Positions 48,642-62,000 of a stretch of DNA of 64,000 bases are shown in pieces. This DNA is from Oenanthe sinensis (lineage: Eukaryota > Streptophyta > Magnoliopsida > Apiales > Apiaceae), in the NCBI GenBank assembly GCA_028671895.1, contig CM053810.1:67705501-67769500 (forward strand). Reading direction: 5' to 3'. Within the stretch, counting starts at the first letter, position 1; each line of letters begins with the position of its first letter. The position numbers were made by a program, and so were the translations under genes. The notes below the pieces were generated by a model that saw only the letters and a list, made by a program, of their open reading frames with translations, was not told the origin of the DNA and ran no database searches.

Positions 48642-49184
48642 CATAATCATTCATTGTTAGCTCAATCTGCCTCTAAGTGTTGGACTCATGACTCGCTTCT
48701 AGTTTTGTAACATTCCTGCACCTAGTGGTTAACAGACTTTTTATGATAACTTTTTTCTAATATTATCTCAGCTTATTTATCTGGTTCGCTACAGAAAACT
48801 GGAATATATCAGCTATGAGAAATTTAATCTGTATTCGTAGGAAAATATATTTAATATGTATTTATGTGTTCCAGTTCATGATATTGGAGCTTTTAATTAC
48901 TATGTCAGAATATGAGAGATTGACATGCCTGTCCTTAAGAAACTTTGTAAAAACAAATGTTCATATCTGCGTTGAGCATTCTCTTTTGCTTCTTTAAAAC
49001 TTTTCATCAACAATTTTTCTTAAAAAGGAGATGTATGATATCAGAGTTAAGTGTTCGAAATGGTGTAACAGAATATAATCAGTTAACTTCTTTGTTTTTA
49101 ATCAATCCTTTCTCTCTATGTAATTACTTTGCTTCACAACAATCTCTGGCAAAGTAGAAGATTGATGCATATCCGTTTACTCAG

Positions 49185-49924
49185 GTTGGAGAGGCACTGC
49201 CGATAGAAGATACTTCCATTGATGCAGTTGTTGGGACCCTTGTGCTATGTTCAGTAAAAGATGTTGATGCAACACTGCAAGGTATATGGGTTTGAAGGAC
49301 ATGAGAACACATATGCCAACAAATGTAGTATTGATCTGTAAATTAAGTGTGTTAGTGGTCATTGAGTTATCTCAGATTTTATGGTGTCTCGCGATTAATT
49401 GCAGTGGTTACCTCTTCCTCAATAACTGATTCAGAAGTTAGCAGGATAAACTTATAGCAGTGTACTATCTATATAATTTCGAATTTTTTTATTCATTGTT
49501 CAATATACAAGATACAAAATGCTTAAACATGCTATTGCTGATGCATAAAATTGTACCTTGTGATCAGAGGTTAGGAGGGTTCTCAAACCAGGCGGGCTTT
49601 ACCTATTTGTAGAACACGTTGCAGCAAAAGGTAGAACAATCTCTTTATTTAGTCGTTAAACTACAAACCGGCTGTTTTGTATCAGCCGTATTACTTCCTG
49701 ACAATTGAATTTAAATGTTTTTGTGTAGCAGATGGTACACTTCTAAAATTTGTACAAGGTATTTTGGATCCTCTGCAGCAGACAGTTGCTGATGCTGTCA
49801 CCTCAGTAGAAACACAGGGGCAAGTATATATGCAGCAGGATTCTCTAGTGTCGACATGAACACGGTTTTCCTGTCAGCTCTTTCTCTAATAGGCCCTCAT
49901 GTGTATGGAACAGCTCGCAAGTAG
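49185..49924 (+). pseudogene. SAM-dependent methyltransferase (At1g69523/METTL7-like), 5'-truncated and frameshifted
   Basis: Three exons are recognisable: 49185-49281, 49568-49630 and 49732-49924. They join as VGEALPIEDTSIDAVVGTL, LCSVKDVDATLQEVRRVLKP, GGLYLFVEHVAAKDGTLLKF, then VQGILDPLQQTVAD. This is the C-terminal half of plant methyltransferases of the At1g69523/At1g69526 type. After GCTGAT the expected GGCTGTCACCTC is instead GCTGTCACCTC: one G is missing near 49794, so the frame shifts and stops at 49857-49859. The normal ending (PHVYG near the C-terminus) is still readable in the other frame up to 49924. The upstream exons with the SAM-binding motif I are absent. It could still be transcribed, or the missing base could be an assembly error. 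Confidence 0.75.
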
Positions 49925-50818
49925 TACAATACGTGATGACATAATTTTGCCTCACTGTGAAATGATACAGATTGTGGTAATGTAGCAGTTTCATGTTGTG
50001 TAGTTATCTGGACTGTAGTTCAGTAAATGCATTATACATACTGAACTCTTAATTTATAAATGTCACAAGGTAGATTTTACGCAGATTTGTACATTTTGTT
50101 TTTTTTACATCATATTCATCCTACTGTGAAAGTGATCTGCAGTATCCTTGATCATGAAACAAAGGCGCATTTCAGCTTTAAATATGTTATCACAGAAATA
50201 TCTATATTTCTCTGGCATTTGCAACTAGCAGAAATGGTAAGTGGAAAATAAAAGCAACAATTTCTTTCAGCAGCAGCATATTAGAACTCACAGATCAATA
50301 TACAATGCTAAATAAAGATGCAAATAACAAGAACTTAGATCGATTTTTTCTGATTGATTAGTTACTTCGGTAAAAACAAAAAATATTGAATGTATCAGAA
50401 GCTATTTTCAGCTGGAGGGAAAAATGGTGAGAGTTGGTTATAATTTTTTTTCGAGGGGGTTACTTTTGAATTGGTTAACATTTGGGCTCATCCATACCAA
50501 AGGAGAATAAAATATCAGTGGAAGGAAGTCAGAGCACTATAAGAGAATTACAATGGCTATAGGAAATAAAAGAGAATCATCAATACGTAATATATAATTT
50601 CTCAAAAACAAAACATATACATCACAAAGCTACCTCTGAAATTGAAAACTGTACAGTATAACAAATGGTGAAGTTCATTTTGCTAAATTACAGACTGCCT
50701 TTGAGTTTTTATGTGAATCATACAAAAGACACAAATGACCAGTATGCTTAAAAAATGGTTGAAAGATGATCAGAAAAGAAAATGTTGAAAAAACCAGGTA
50801 ACAGAGGAGCACCTAATG
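49925..50818. other. Intergenic, convergent 3' ends
   Basis: This lies between the methyltransferase remnant and the kinase gene's stop codon and probably includes the kinase 3' UTR. No gene or RNA recognised. Confidence 0.6.
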
Positions 50819-53800
50819 TTAGTTTCTGAATCTTAGATCCATTGAGAGGTTAACTGAAGATGGAATAAATGCACGAATAAACCTCCGAGATGGGGCTCTT
50901 CTGTTGTAGTGTTCTTTCCTGCTTTTCGTCCTCCTAGTTCCGATAACTTTAACAGAACGTGATGACATTGGATTAAATATCGACGATCGAAATGAAGAAC
51001 CAGCAGCACCAAATGAGATTTGGCCATTATGTGATTTATCAAGTGGATTTCCTACTCCTGCATCCTGATGGGGAGGCGGAAATTTTTCACTTTTACTTTT
51101 ACCTATAGCTTGTGCCACCACTCTCCACCTCTGAATATCATATTAAATAAACAAGCATCATAATTATGGTTGAAATAAGATAAATCCTGTCATCTGACAA
51201 TTGAAATGTGTGGATGCGCATGTGCATATGTGTGTATAAAAGATATATTTCCACTTACATCCAAGCTTGTTTCAAGTTCCGCATTGGCCTCTGGAGCAGG
51301 GATGGCCCTACTAATCTCATCACGTGGTACTTTTCTGGTGCCATCTACGGCCTGAGCTTTCCCACTCAAAACTCTTTGCCTGTATATAAAACATAAAAAG
51401 GCTATTACTTTGACTTAGAAGCACCATGCACTATCACAAGACTGTGTATGTGAAGGCATGACAGAAGAACCTTTTAGCTTCTTCATCTCTTCGCTTCACA
51501 TCTAATTCTTTGCTGGGAGGATATTTGGGTAGAGATGAAGGCTCACAAGCATAAGGTTCAGTAGAGAAAAACTGTATACATGGAAACACACCACATTAAA
51601 TTTTGTGGATATATTGACCTACAAGTCCACTACTGCAGTGACAGGATGACAAGTTATACAAAAATCTGCCAATATTCTAGCTTTTAAAGATTAACTACAA
51701 TGTGATTTTTCATTTCTCACCATATTGTGCTACATAGAAATTTTCATATTAATATTTTCAATTGAAAGGCTGAGAGCAGTATCATGTCTTTTTGCCCAAG
51801 CTCCCTGCATGGTGTTAAGAGTGGAGATAGTGGTGTAGAGCTCCAAATTGACAAAGGTTGGCTAACATAGGTTGGGTAGATGCAGCATCACTCATGCCCA
51901 GCTAACTTAATATGCCTGGACTATATGGTGTTATGTAGCTTGATACTTCATAATGTAGTCAGCATATAAAATACTTGCACAGAACAGAAGTTTACACTAA
52001 CCAAAATCATTTATGAGTTATGCCATCGTACTGTATTAATGTATTCTAATATCTTCAAGTCCATATGAAAGAATAATTAGCCAGTAAGTTTATAACGGGA
52101 ATTTGGGGAACAGATAGAGAAACACAAAACAACTATCTTGCGCAAAGTAAATATATGCAGTCACTGAAAAGTACTCACATCACTGTTCAAAGCGGCGGTA
52201 GCAGAGCCACGCTCACCAGGGTTAATAGCCAAAAGAGTTTCAATTAAAGGGAGAGAGGAAGGTGGAAAATCCTTGAAGGCCTCCGCTGTGCAACGTTTGT
52301 ATGGATGCTGTGGCTTAAAAAGCGTTGCCTTTGGCAATCGTGATTTCTTCCAATAATCCTCAGATGGAGAACCACATAACTTGAATATCTTGTGCAATTG
52401 CTCCACCTAAAAAGCAATGAATTTGTAAATGAAGAGGCTGATCGACATAGTGAAATTTCAGCAAAATAACTGACAGATCAATAAAAGAGGCCTTGGATCA
52501 AATTGACAGAAACTATAAATTACAGTATATTTTTGCAGCAGACCATTGGTCATCTACAGATCAGGAAAATATATTTCATAAAGGCTCGAGGAACAGATTT
52601 ATATTTGGCATCACAGCCCAATATGGTGGCATCTAGGACAGTTGACAAAGCTCTGAAGTCTGAAGCCCATATTATTATATATACTTGACTACATGAAAAT
52701 ATATGACTAGTCCCGGTGAAAGACCCCAAGGGTGACCAGTCACAAGGAACTAAAGACTGCTTCGGCCATCAGAAAGAGAACTATTAAAAAATACCTCCGT
52801 CCGTCCTGGCATTATCGGTTTCCCAGCAAGCAACTCTCCCAGAATGCAGCCAGCACTCCAGAGGTCTACGCCAATACCATAATGAGTGGCACCAAGAAGA
52901 AGCTCTGGTGGCCGGTACCAAAGTGTGACAACACGACTCGTCATAGGCTGTCTTTTCCCAGGATCATAGAAAGTAGCTAGACCAAAATCAGCAATTTTTA
53001 AATTCCCTTCATTGTCAATAAGCAAATTGGAGCACTTTATATCACGATGCAGCACACCATTGTTGTGGCAATGCTCAAGCCCAGACAACAATTGCTTCAT
53101 GAAGCACTTGACCTGCCAGGAAATATATTGTAATATGATTCAGCATCTCAAAAGTTATATATTGAAGGGTATGAAACAGCGGAGCTCCTAAGCTCCAAAT
53201 AGGGCTCTGCATTTTTTCAAATTATAATTATGCATCAAAAGAAACACATAATTTTATGAAAGAAAAAATATGGTTCTCTAGTATGTATTATTAAAAAAAT
53301 ATAATGGCATTATGGCATGTATTGAAATTGATAGAAAGATTCGATATATAGTTTTTATTTGATTTGCATCATGACATCTGCTTGCAAGAATTTAAACTAT
53401 AACTTTACATCTTAAGCATTTTCTTGTGGTATATATCCTAGAGTTCATCAACCAATTAAAGAAATCCTAATCTGCATTGTTTGGCGTGTAATGAAGCTTG
53501 AAATATAGATGTAAAAGGCAGTGGGAATCCATAACTATCACTGTAGCATTAATAAGAATCCTTGAAACTATAAAAATACAACCCAATGAGCCAATTTAAG
53601 CAAGGACTAAAGAAACAATATGCTAATTAAACTAGAAGACATAGAAAAGCATAGGAGTCGCATAATTAGATGCAAAAGCAAGACTGCAAGAGTCTTTCTT
53701 CTATGTACAATATTTCTTTTAACAAGCAGCATGTGAGGATATCACCTATATAAGGGTATATGTTTAAACCTTCAAAGTTCAATGCTGAAGTAGGGGAGTA

Positions 53801-54868
53801 TATGAAACGTACTACGATCCTTCTAATTATTGTAACACAAGCGTATCAATGATTAGACCTACACCTATCTCTTCATTAACACATCATTTTTCTTGTATGC
53901 ATCTTAAATTGTCATTTTTTTCTTTGATGTTCCCAAATAATATGTCCTAAATGATAAGTACAAATGTTCTACAAATACAAATAATACAGTTCACATGTGT
54001 TGAGAAGTAAAACAAGGACTTCAAAATCTACATTTAACCACTAATTGACAAAACCTATATCTGCTATATGCAGCCAGGTTCAAAGAATTCACCTTAAGTA
54101 AACAAATCTAAAATCACACTCACTCGAAATTCATTTATAAGAACAAAAATTTCAAGAATAACCTGTGGTTCCGAAAATTTGATGTCCTGAATTGAAGCAA
54201 GACCAGCTAGATCATGGTCCAGGTACTCGAAAACAAGATAAAGACTACTAGACATTCTCGACGTAACCAACCCTTCAAGCTTAATTACATTAGGATGATC
54301 CAGCTTCTTCAGTACAAGAATCTCTCTAGCCATGAACTTGATACTCTCCGGCTCTAAATTATCAAACCTAACCTTCTTCAATGCAACTATTTTCCCAGTA
54401 ATCAAATCTCTTGCTTTATATACATTGCTATATGTTCCTTGTCCTATCTAATCAAGCCACACAAAAATTAAAACATATCATAATCAAATATTCAAATTAA
54501 CACTACATAGTTCCCTATTCTAATCTCGATAAATGAATAAAATTCTCCGTTCCCATTAATTTATAAAGCTTTAACTGTATATATACAAATGTACTGACCT
54601 TATCAAGTTTCTCAAAAGTGTTAGCACGGCGAGGAGTCCAATCTTTAATGGCATCTCCGGCGACTTCATTTAACCAAGATGGCCACCCTTGACCAGTTTT
54701 GACCCTAAATTCCGATAAAGGTCGGAGCTTTTCCGTCGCCGGCAATTCTCCGGCGGTTTTTTCCCCGCCGTCCTTTTTATTTTCCTTTTTTTGAGTAGAT
54801 TTTTTCTTATTTGAGATTTTCCGGCGAGTCCTATCTCCGGTAACCCTCTTACCAAGTACACAACCCAT
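50819..54868 (-). CDS. CDK-like Ser/Thr protein kinase of the At1g54610/IBS1 group, N-myristoylated
   Basis: Seven exons: 54868-54599, 54447-54163, 53112-52795, 52406-52179, 51571-51471, 51379-51259, 51130-50819; 1635 bp, 544 residues. MGC at the start predicts N-myristoylation and palmitoylation, so membrane attachment. A Lys-rich stretch follows. The kinase domain has the glycine loop IGQGTYSNVY (91-100), Lys114 in VALKK, PESIKFMAREI on the C-helix, HRD with Asp209, DFG with Asp227, and TSRVVTLWYRPPELLLG. All catalytic residues are present. The usual HRDIKGSN is HRDIKCSN here (Gly to Cys at 212). The C-terminal third is basic and Ser-rich, as in the plant CRK9/IBS1 group, which is linked to priming and defence; substrates are unknown. 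Exon 1 ends TFEKLDK, just before the glycine loop. All introns are GT-AG. Confidence 0.94.
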
Positions 54869-57360
54869 AAATTTAGCTGCCCATGTCAAATTCTTGAAAT
54901 ATTTGTGCCCTTAATAGCTAGCTCAAAAACACTGGCACATATACATACAAGCATGTGTATGTATGCAGTTGAGAAGATTGAATCTGTGTGTGATTTTGTT
55001 TTTGTTCGAATCTGAGCTGTTGTGAAATTTATGATGCCCAGAAATAATAAAGATTCAATTTTTATTCAATTTTTACTTCGTTTACTAGTAGTAACACCTG
55101 TAGTCTACTACGAGGGTGGGAGTACTTTCTTATATCGGTGGGTTTTTTTTGACAAATATATCGGTGGGTTGTTTGCAAGTCAAAATGTGTGTATTGTCTG
55201 TCTATTTATTTATGCTTTTTTATTCTTAAATTTTTAGGACCATATATTATTTTTAATTAAAGGTGATGGTAGATTGGTAGTACTAATTTGACTATGGTGC
55301 CTTCATCAAGAATTCGCAAGTATTAATCAACTTTCTATACATGCATATATGGAGAATATTAGTGATTAGCTTTATTATTATAAATTGAAAAAAAAGTTAT
55401 GTATAATATGAAGAATAATTTTACTTTAATATTTTCTTTTTTGAAAAGCTGTAATTAGTAGTATTCATTTTACATCACTTAATAATATAACAAAATAAAT
55501 GCTTAATTGATATTCTGGCCGTTTTTTGGTTTGTGATTTTGACTTTTGACATAAGTGATTTAATTGTATAATAAAATTATATTTTTTCTGAATTAAAATA
55601 TGTAATAAAAAAGATTAATTAAAAAAATAAATTTTGTTATACGGTCAAAATATTTAAAATTATGTGTCAAAATTAAATTAATAATTAAAAAAATGGAAGA
55701 CATCTATCTGGGTTTGAAGCTTTTGGGCTCCGACTCTAACACACTTGAAGGGTAGCTCAAAAGCCAGCTAGCATCAAATATTCCAGGAACGAGGATACAC
55801 ATGCACCACATGTTACATCTACAAGTAGTCAAGTACATATGTAAAAATGGGCGAGCCAAATGGCTATGCATGTGCCAATTAAGTGACTAAATTAAACTGG
55901 AAGTCTTTGGAAGAATAAACCAAAAAAACAAATAAATATTGATAGTGAAAGAACAAGAAGGGTTCACGGGAAATGAAGGCTGTGGCTTCCCATCAGCAAC
56001 TCACACAGGCCCAGTATTGTTGCTTTCTTTTAACTATTATATAACTGATGAGTTTTCGAGTTAAAATTAGAATCAACACGTACCCCAGATTAAAAAGAAG
56101 ACAATGGGAAAGCTATGCTGTGAGTCGGAGGATGATTTGGTTCTTCGGGATTGGTGGCTGTGATTGTCATTGCACTGGTGCTTTTCATTATATGTATACC
56201 ACCGCAACCTCCTAGGAGAGTTGCTATCTACCATTGCTATCACTAATGTCTTATGCATAATGCATGCATGCTGTTAACTATTTTCAGTCTTCTGTATATG
56301 TCTTGGAGCTGTAATAATGTATTCTGCTTTGTATCGATCCTGAAGATTGTGGGGGGATAAGCTATTGCATATTGTAATCAAAATCTTCTTCACATCAAGA
56401 TCCACGATTGTACATAAAATTTATTATATAATACATGACGTTTTACAAATCTTGCATACTTGGAGTTTGTTTCAAAGCTAGCTACTGGTGGTTCAGTTGT
56501 GCTTGTGCCTATAAAATAACCGAAATGCTTGCTTCATTACGATTATGCCTTAGGATTCGTATGTACTTGGTTAATGGTTACTGGTATATGATCAGTTGCT
56601 AATCAGGTAAACTTCAAGACTATCTCTATCTTTTAAGCTGGGGCTCTGTTTCGATATCCCTTTGTAAAAAATCTCTCAAGTTCAGATAATTACTTCACAA
56701 ATTCTTAGAAAAGAGCATACCCCAAATTTGGTTGCGTACCAAACTTCCACAAGGTCTACAACATCACATGCCTAGGGTATGTGGCACATTGTTTAAGTTT
56801 AACTTTTAAAAATAACCATGCACTCTATTCATTCCTAACCATAATTTTTCGTCAGTGGAGTCAAAAGTTTAAACATTTAAACTACATACAAAGTCATAAA
56901 ATTTAAATGGTATCAAGATTAATAATTATTATTATAGATAACTCGTGACCGGTATATTGGCAATATTTGTACAAAATTTGCATGGGCTATTACAAAATTT
57001 ATATAGTTTGCTCATGTGGTAAAAATGTATGTGCATGAATGATTGATATATAAAAATGGTAGCTTCAAAACGAACACACAAAAACAAAGCATGAGAAAAA
57101 GAGAGAGAATGGGGTTCAAATGGTTGTAGACAGTTTTGAAATTTGATTGATGATAATAATAAAAAGAGAGGGAATAAGAATAGAGTGGACAGAAATGCTA
57201 AACAAAAGAGAACCGCAATCAAAGATACTACATGGGTTTGGTCTCCTTTTGCCTATGGTTTGCTTTGCTTTGCTTTGCTTTTCATTCACACCTATCTATC
57301 CATCCAACCCAACTCACCCCCTACCCTATATATATACACACTTACTATATATACACACAC
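54869..57360. other. Intergenic region between divergent genes
   Basis: The kinase promoter and leader occupy roughly 54869-55100. The Atos promoter lies near 57200-57360, with a TATATATA word at about 57328-57336 and a short TTTGC microsatellite at 57259-57282. The middle is AT-rich. The 61-codon frame at 56073-56258 (-) has no known domain and I do not call it a gene. Confidence 0.55.
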
Positions 57361-59072
57361 ATTTTTTTACAAACAAAGGTTTAAACTTTAGAGGCTTAAA
57401 TATTGGGTTATTACCAAGATGAACAACAACAAGAACATCAAGAATTTGAAAAATTCGGTTTGACCAACTAGCTTTGATCAGATTTTCAGATAAAAATTGG
57501 ATCTTTGTACCGAATTAATTTTAATTCGGTACTAATTAGATAGCCTGTACAGATATATGATTCATTCATTGGTTTCTGTCTTCTCTTCTTACCTGGTAGG
57601 TCTTATATATGTAGATATATAAATTTTTTGATGGACAGCTTAGATATTGATTCTTGATAAAGGGGTGGTTGATATTGTATTTTGTGTTTGTATTATTTGG
57701 ATTGTTACATGTACTTTGTTTTGCTGTGGGGAGAACTGATATGATTTCTTGAAAATTTGTGTGATTTTTGTCATTGGTTTTGTGTTTGTCTTGGCTAAAA
57801 GTTATGGAGCAAGTTCGAGCTGGCGATCAAAAAGTTTATATCGTAATCTGTTTTAGTCCTAGCTGGTCAAGCAGATCATTTTTTTTTTGATTTTATGTTG
57901 GGAATGTGTTTGATCGTTGTATTTTGAGTAGTCGGGTTCGTGCAAGTTATGTTATTGTAATTGGGTTTTGATTACCACTAGTTTTGCCCTTAAATTGATC
58001 ATCATTGATATAAGGATCGAATTTTTGAGATTAAACGATGCTTCAAATGACTCTTTGTTCTACATTCAGTTCATTTTCCTTGATGGATCGCTGTAATGTC
58101 GCACTTCTATGTTTGCGTATACATCAGATAAGAATCAGCAGTCCATAAGCCTGGTAACCCTTGTCATTCTTAATCCCTCTTTAGGCTTTATCTTACCTTG
58201 TGTCCAACTTCTGATATATAGCTATATCTTGGTTCAAAAAGTAAGCTGTGAAACTATGAAATCAGTTTTTGGTTTGTTTTGTCTTTAAATTATGTTGTAG
58301 TATTAGTCGTGTGGAGTAAGGACATGAATGAGCTTCCCTCTTTTTGAGCTGTTTGTGATGGTAAAAATGATATGGGGACTGCAAATAAGCTTCTTATAGT
58401 CATCTTAACAGTTTACTTGGTATTTTTTCACTTTAGACGAGTCTTAACAATAAAACAATGTGAATGTATATGTTCAAAACTCAGAAGGAAAATGTATTGA
58501 TGAGAAATTGAGTAGATAGCCTCTTTTTCATGCCTCTTAAAGTCTTAATAGATAAAATATAGATATTTTAGAGTTAGAATTGATGGTGCATTTTTTTTAT
58601 GTCTGCATATGTAGTATAGCATTGAACTAACATTAGTGCAAACATTTTTCAGGAGTTTAAATTTATTGATGCTGAAAATACCATTACAACCTAATTTGGT
58701 TGCGCTTGCTGTTCTTAAGGTGACATTGATAATGCCACCTACTCTTTTTTCTCCTTCAGTATATGTTCTGGTAACAGTATCATCTTTTGTAGTATTTGAT
58801 AGTGAAATGAAGTTGCAGTTCCATGGGTAGATAGTGACTCCTCTAAACAGAAATGAAAGTTGGTTAGGTCTGATCAGGCTCCGATGATTTTCGTTCCGGC
58901 TGCAATGGGGTTAAACAATTGAATTTTGTTGTGTTGGTAGTAATGTCTGACATTTATTATCTGGCGGATCTGGGATTATATAGAAAATCATCGGATTTTG
59001 GTCGATTAGACAGCTACCATACAAGTTGAAGATCCTAAAATTTACTAAAGAACACTTTCATCAGGATTTGTC
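57361..59072 (+). other. Probable 5' UTR and leader intron of the Atos gene
   Basis: A leader exon plausibly ends at 57595 (ACCTG/GTAGG) and resumes at 59065 (TTTCATCAG/GATTTG), eight bases before the ATG. The roughly 1.47-kb intron between them is T-rich. Inferred from splice consensus only. Confidence 0.45.
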
Positions 59073-62000
59073 ATGGGTTTACCTCATGTCTCCTCCACCA
59101 ACATTGCAGAGGAAGTAGCACTGTCCTTGAGCACACTTGTTCAAACTCCATTACAATATATTGGAGGAAGTAGTGATAGGAAAGGTACGTGCCTAGGAAA
59201 TTTTGGGAATCGAATGTCAGGAGATATGATTCGTGCAACAACAAAAGAGGTAGATGGTTCAAATGCGCCTAATAGTGTTATCAGCATTAACAGGTTGAAG
59301 ACCGGTTCCATAGAAAAAAGATGCATGTTCACTGATAGTAGGAGAAATATTCTGAATCCTGTTTCCAGAATAGTGGGGTTCGAATCAAAGTCGTTGAATT
59401 CCCCTGCCTTTGACACAGATGATGACCAATGTAAGGAGCTTCATTCATCATCTACGGTTACTTCTGTTGAAACTGCAACCATGAATGGGTCACTAGTTAA
59501 GAAGCGGATGTTGTCACCTATAAATGGGATGCTTATAACAGATCAATTTAATGGGGAACATCTAAACATTGGTGGCACCATCTATAACCGTGATTCTCAG
59601 GTAAGCAGTGTAAGATGTAATAGTACAGTATCACAAGAGCATAAAAAAGCTCATATAAGCAGTACTGACTATTACAGCAATCTTATTTGGTCTACATCCA
59701 TCTTCCCAGAAAGGATAGATTCACAGAATGAACATTGTGTAGCAAACTTCAGCTCTCCTACTGATGGGCCTTTGCTTGATAGCAAGGATGCTTCACCTCT
59801 GGGTCTCTCATCATATTTTCACAGGGAGGCAACCCCTATATCTCCAGATAAGGTAGCCTCCTCATCTCTGTCTTTGTCACCTCTTGGTCCTAAATTCTCA
59901 AGGCGATTGAGAACATCAGCAGGGACTATGGATATCAGCAAAGAATCAGATTGCAGCTATCTAACCTTAAAGGATATGGAACAGTCGCTTGATGGAACTG
60001 TTCTTGGAATTTCATCTTCTAAGAAAAAAGAGGACGTTCGAATGGAAAGTAAATCATTAACCGAAGTTGAAAATTTGCAGCAGAAGAATGATCAGTTCAC
60101 CCCTGAAAGTATGAGAGTCGTGGAAGACAACTGGTGTCGGGATTCAACACCTACCAATGAGTTTACTAGGTTTGGTAGAAGCCTAAGTCAATTGTCTGTA
60201 AGGAGGTCATTGGTGGGTTCTTTTGAAGAGTCGTTGCTATCTGGACGCTTAGCATCTGGAACTGTCAACCAGGTTAGAGTTCATATCTCATTGTTAATGG
60301 GAGCCTGTCTATGCTTGTATTGCGGTATTACCATATAGCAACAAGGTTTCCTGTATTTTGGAATTTGTTTAATTTTTGAACAATAGAATTACTACAGTTT
60401 TGTAACATCTAGGGGGTGTTTGTTTTAGCAGAAGAAAAGTACCTACAACAAACAGGCCCCTAATCTGGTTCTACTGTATATTCATTGTACTTGTGTTTCA
60501 GTAATAATGTCTTCACGTTCTTTTACGTGCAGAAAATTGGTGGATTCCTTGCTATACTTAACGTTACCGGAGGAAGTTTTTCACCGCATCCTCAGAAACT
60601 TCCATTCGCAGTAACAAGTGTGGATGGGGATAATTGCTTGCTGTATTATTCATCTGTTAATCTTGCAGGAAATCCACCATCAAAGAAGATTAAGAGTCAA
60701 AAAATGAAGAGGAGTTTCAGCAGTGGTGATTCTCTGGCAGAAAGGACCCGCCTGCGTGTACCAATGAAAGGGCGCATACAGTTGGTACACTTTTCTCATT
60801 TCTTACCTATCTTCTCCTCTTTTTTTTTTGGTATTAGTAATGTCACTAATGAATTGGTTTTACTAGCTTCTTCTGCATATGACCATCAGTTCATTCTTTG
60901 TTAGACTGATCAACTAACACATTCATGGACTTGTGAATACATGATATTTATGGGTTTTTTTTTTGGGGGGGGGGGTGGTATTTTAAATTAGCAATATAGT
61001 GTTCTCTGTCTCTTTAGGTGGGGGAAGGGGTTCTGTGTGATTTTCATTAAGATATCATTATCTGCAAGAAAAATCTATTTCTCCTCTAACAATATTGTTC
61101 CCTTTAATTTTGCCACAGCTTGTAACCAGGCTTCTTGTTTTGGCACAGCACTGTGAATAGATTATTTTATTAATTTGTTTTACCCATGACAGGTCCTCAG
61201 TAATCCGGAAAAGACGCCCATACACACTTTCTTTTGTAACTATGATCTAAGCGACATGCCAGTTGGTACCAAGGCAAGTGAGAAAACGAACTATATTTTA
61301 AGTATATATGCAACCTTGAAAGTTGAAACTTCCAAGTATATGCAACTTTCTTAAGTGGTATATTTTTTTATAGACATGCATTACATACAAAATATTTACA
61401 CAGCATACTTTCTCTGATTTAATGTTTTTGTGATATATTATGCTACACCGACTTTTCTTTTACTTCTCAACAGTATGTGCAAAACCTTGGTGAAACAAAT
61501 AATCATATGGACAAACAACTAGAGACGACTGAACTTTCTAGGGAAGACTGAATAACCAGAGACAACCTTGTTTGAGTCTGCATGTTTAAAAATTCATAGT
61601 TGTGCATGACTGAGCCAAGGGCAGATGAAAGTATGAAACATATGATATACAACTCGTGTGGATATTTTTATTTGTTAGTAGAAACCAGATTTGCAGTGAA
61701 ATGCTCTGTGCAATAGGCTCATATTAATTGTTTTTGGTTATATATTATACCTTGATCCTACAGACATTTATGCGCCAAAAAACCAATCTAGCATCTGGAG
61801 CAGGGAAAGGTGGATCTAAAGATAAGAAAGATGGCAATGTTACTTCAGATTTAAATAGTAGTCATTCACTGCAAAGCAAAACATTTTCCACTGAATCAAG
61901 TAGAGTTGATGATCAGAAGTCTACTGAGGGTGTTTCAAACAAATTAAACCCTGGCCTTCCTCGGGATCTTACCAGAATGGTGTCACCTTTTGCTGAATCA

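Larger units (their letters stand above)
47374..49184. other. PDH 3' UTR and intergenic repeats
   Basis: The PDH 3' UTR probably ends within the first ~300 bp. After it come a diverged tandem repeat (48210-48431) and a TA microsatellite (48610-48639). I looked here for the missing 5' exons of the methyltransferase (glycine-rich SAM motif) and did not find them. Confidence 0.6.

Noticed and set aside
57143..57422. Overlapping open frames before the Atos leader
   Set aside because: Simple-sequence DNA (TTTGC and TA/CA runs) in promoter or leader; the two frames encode unrelated strings.
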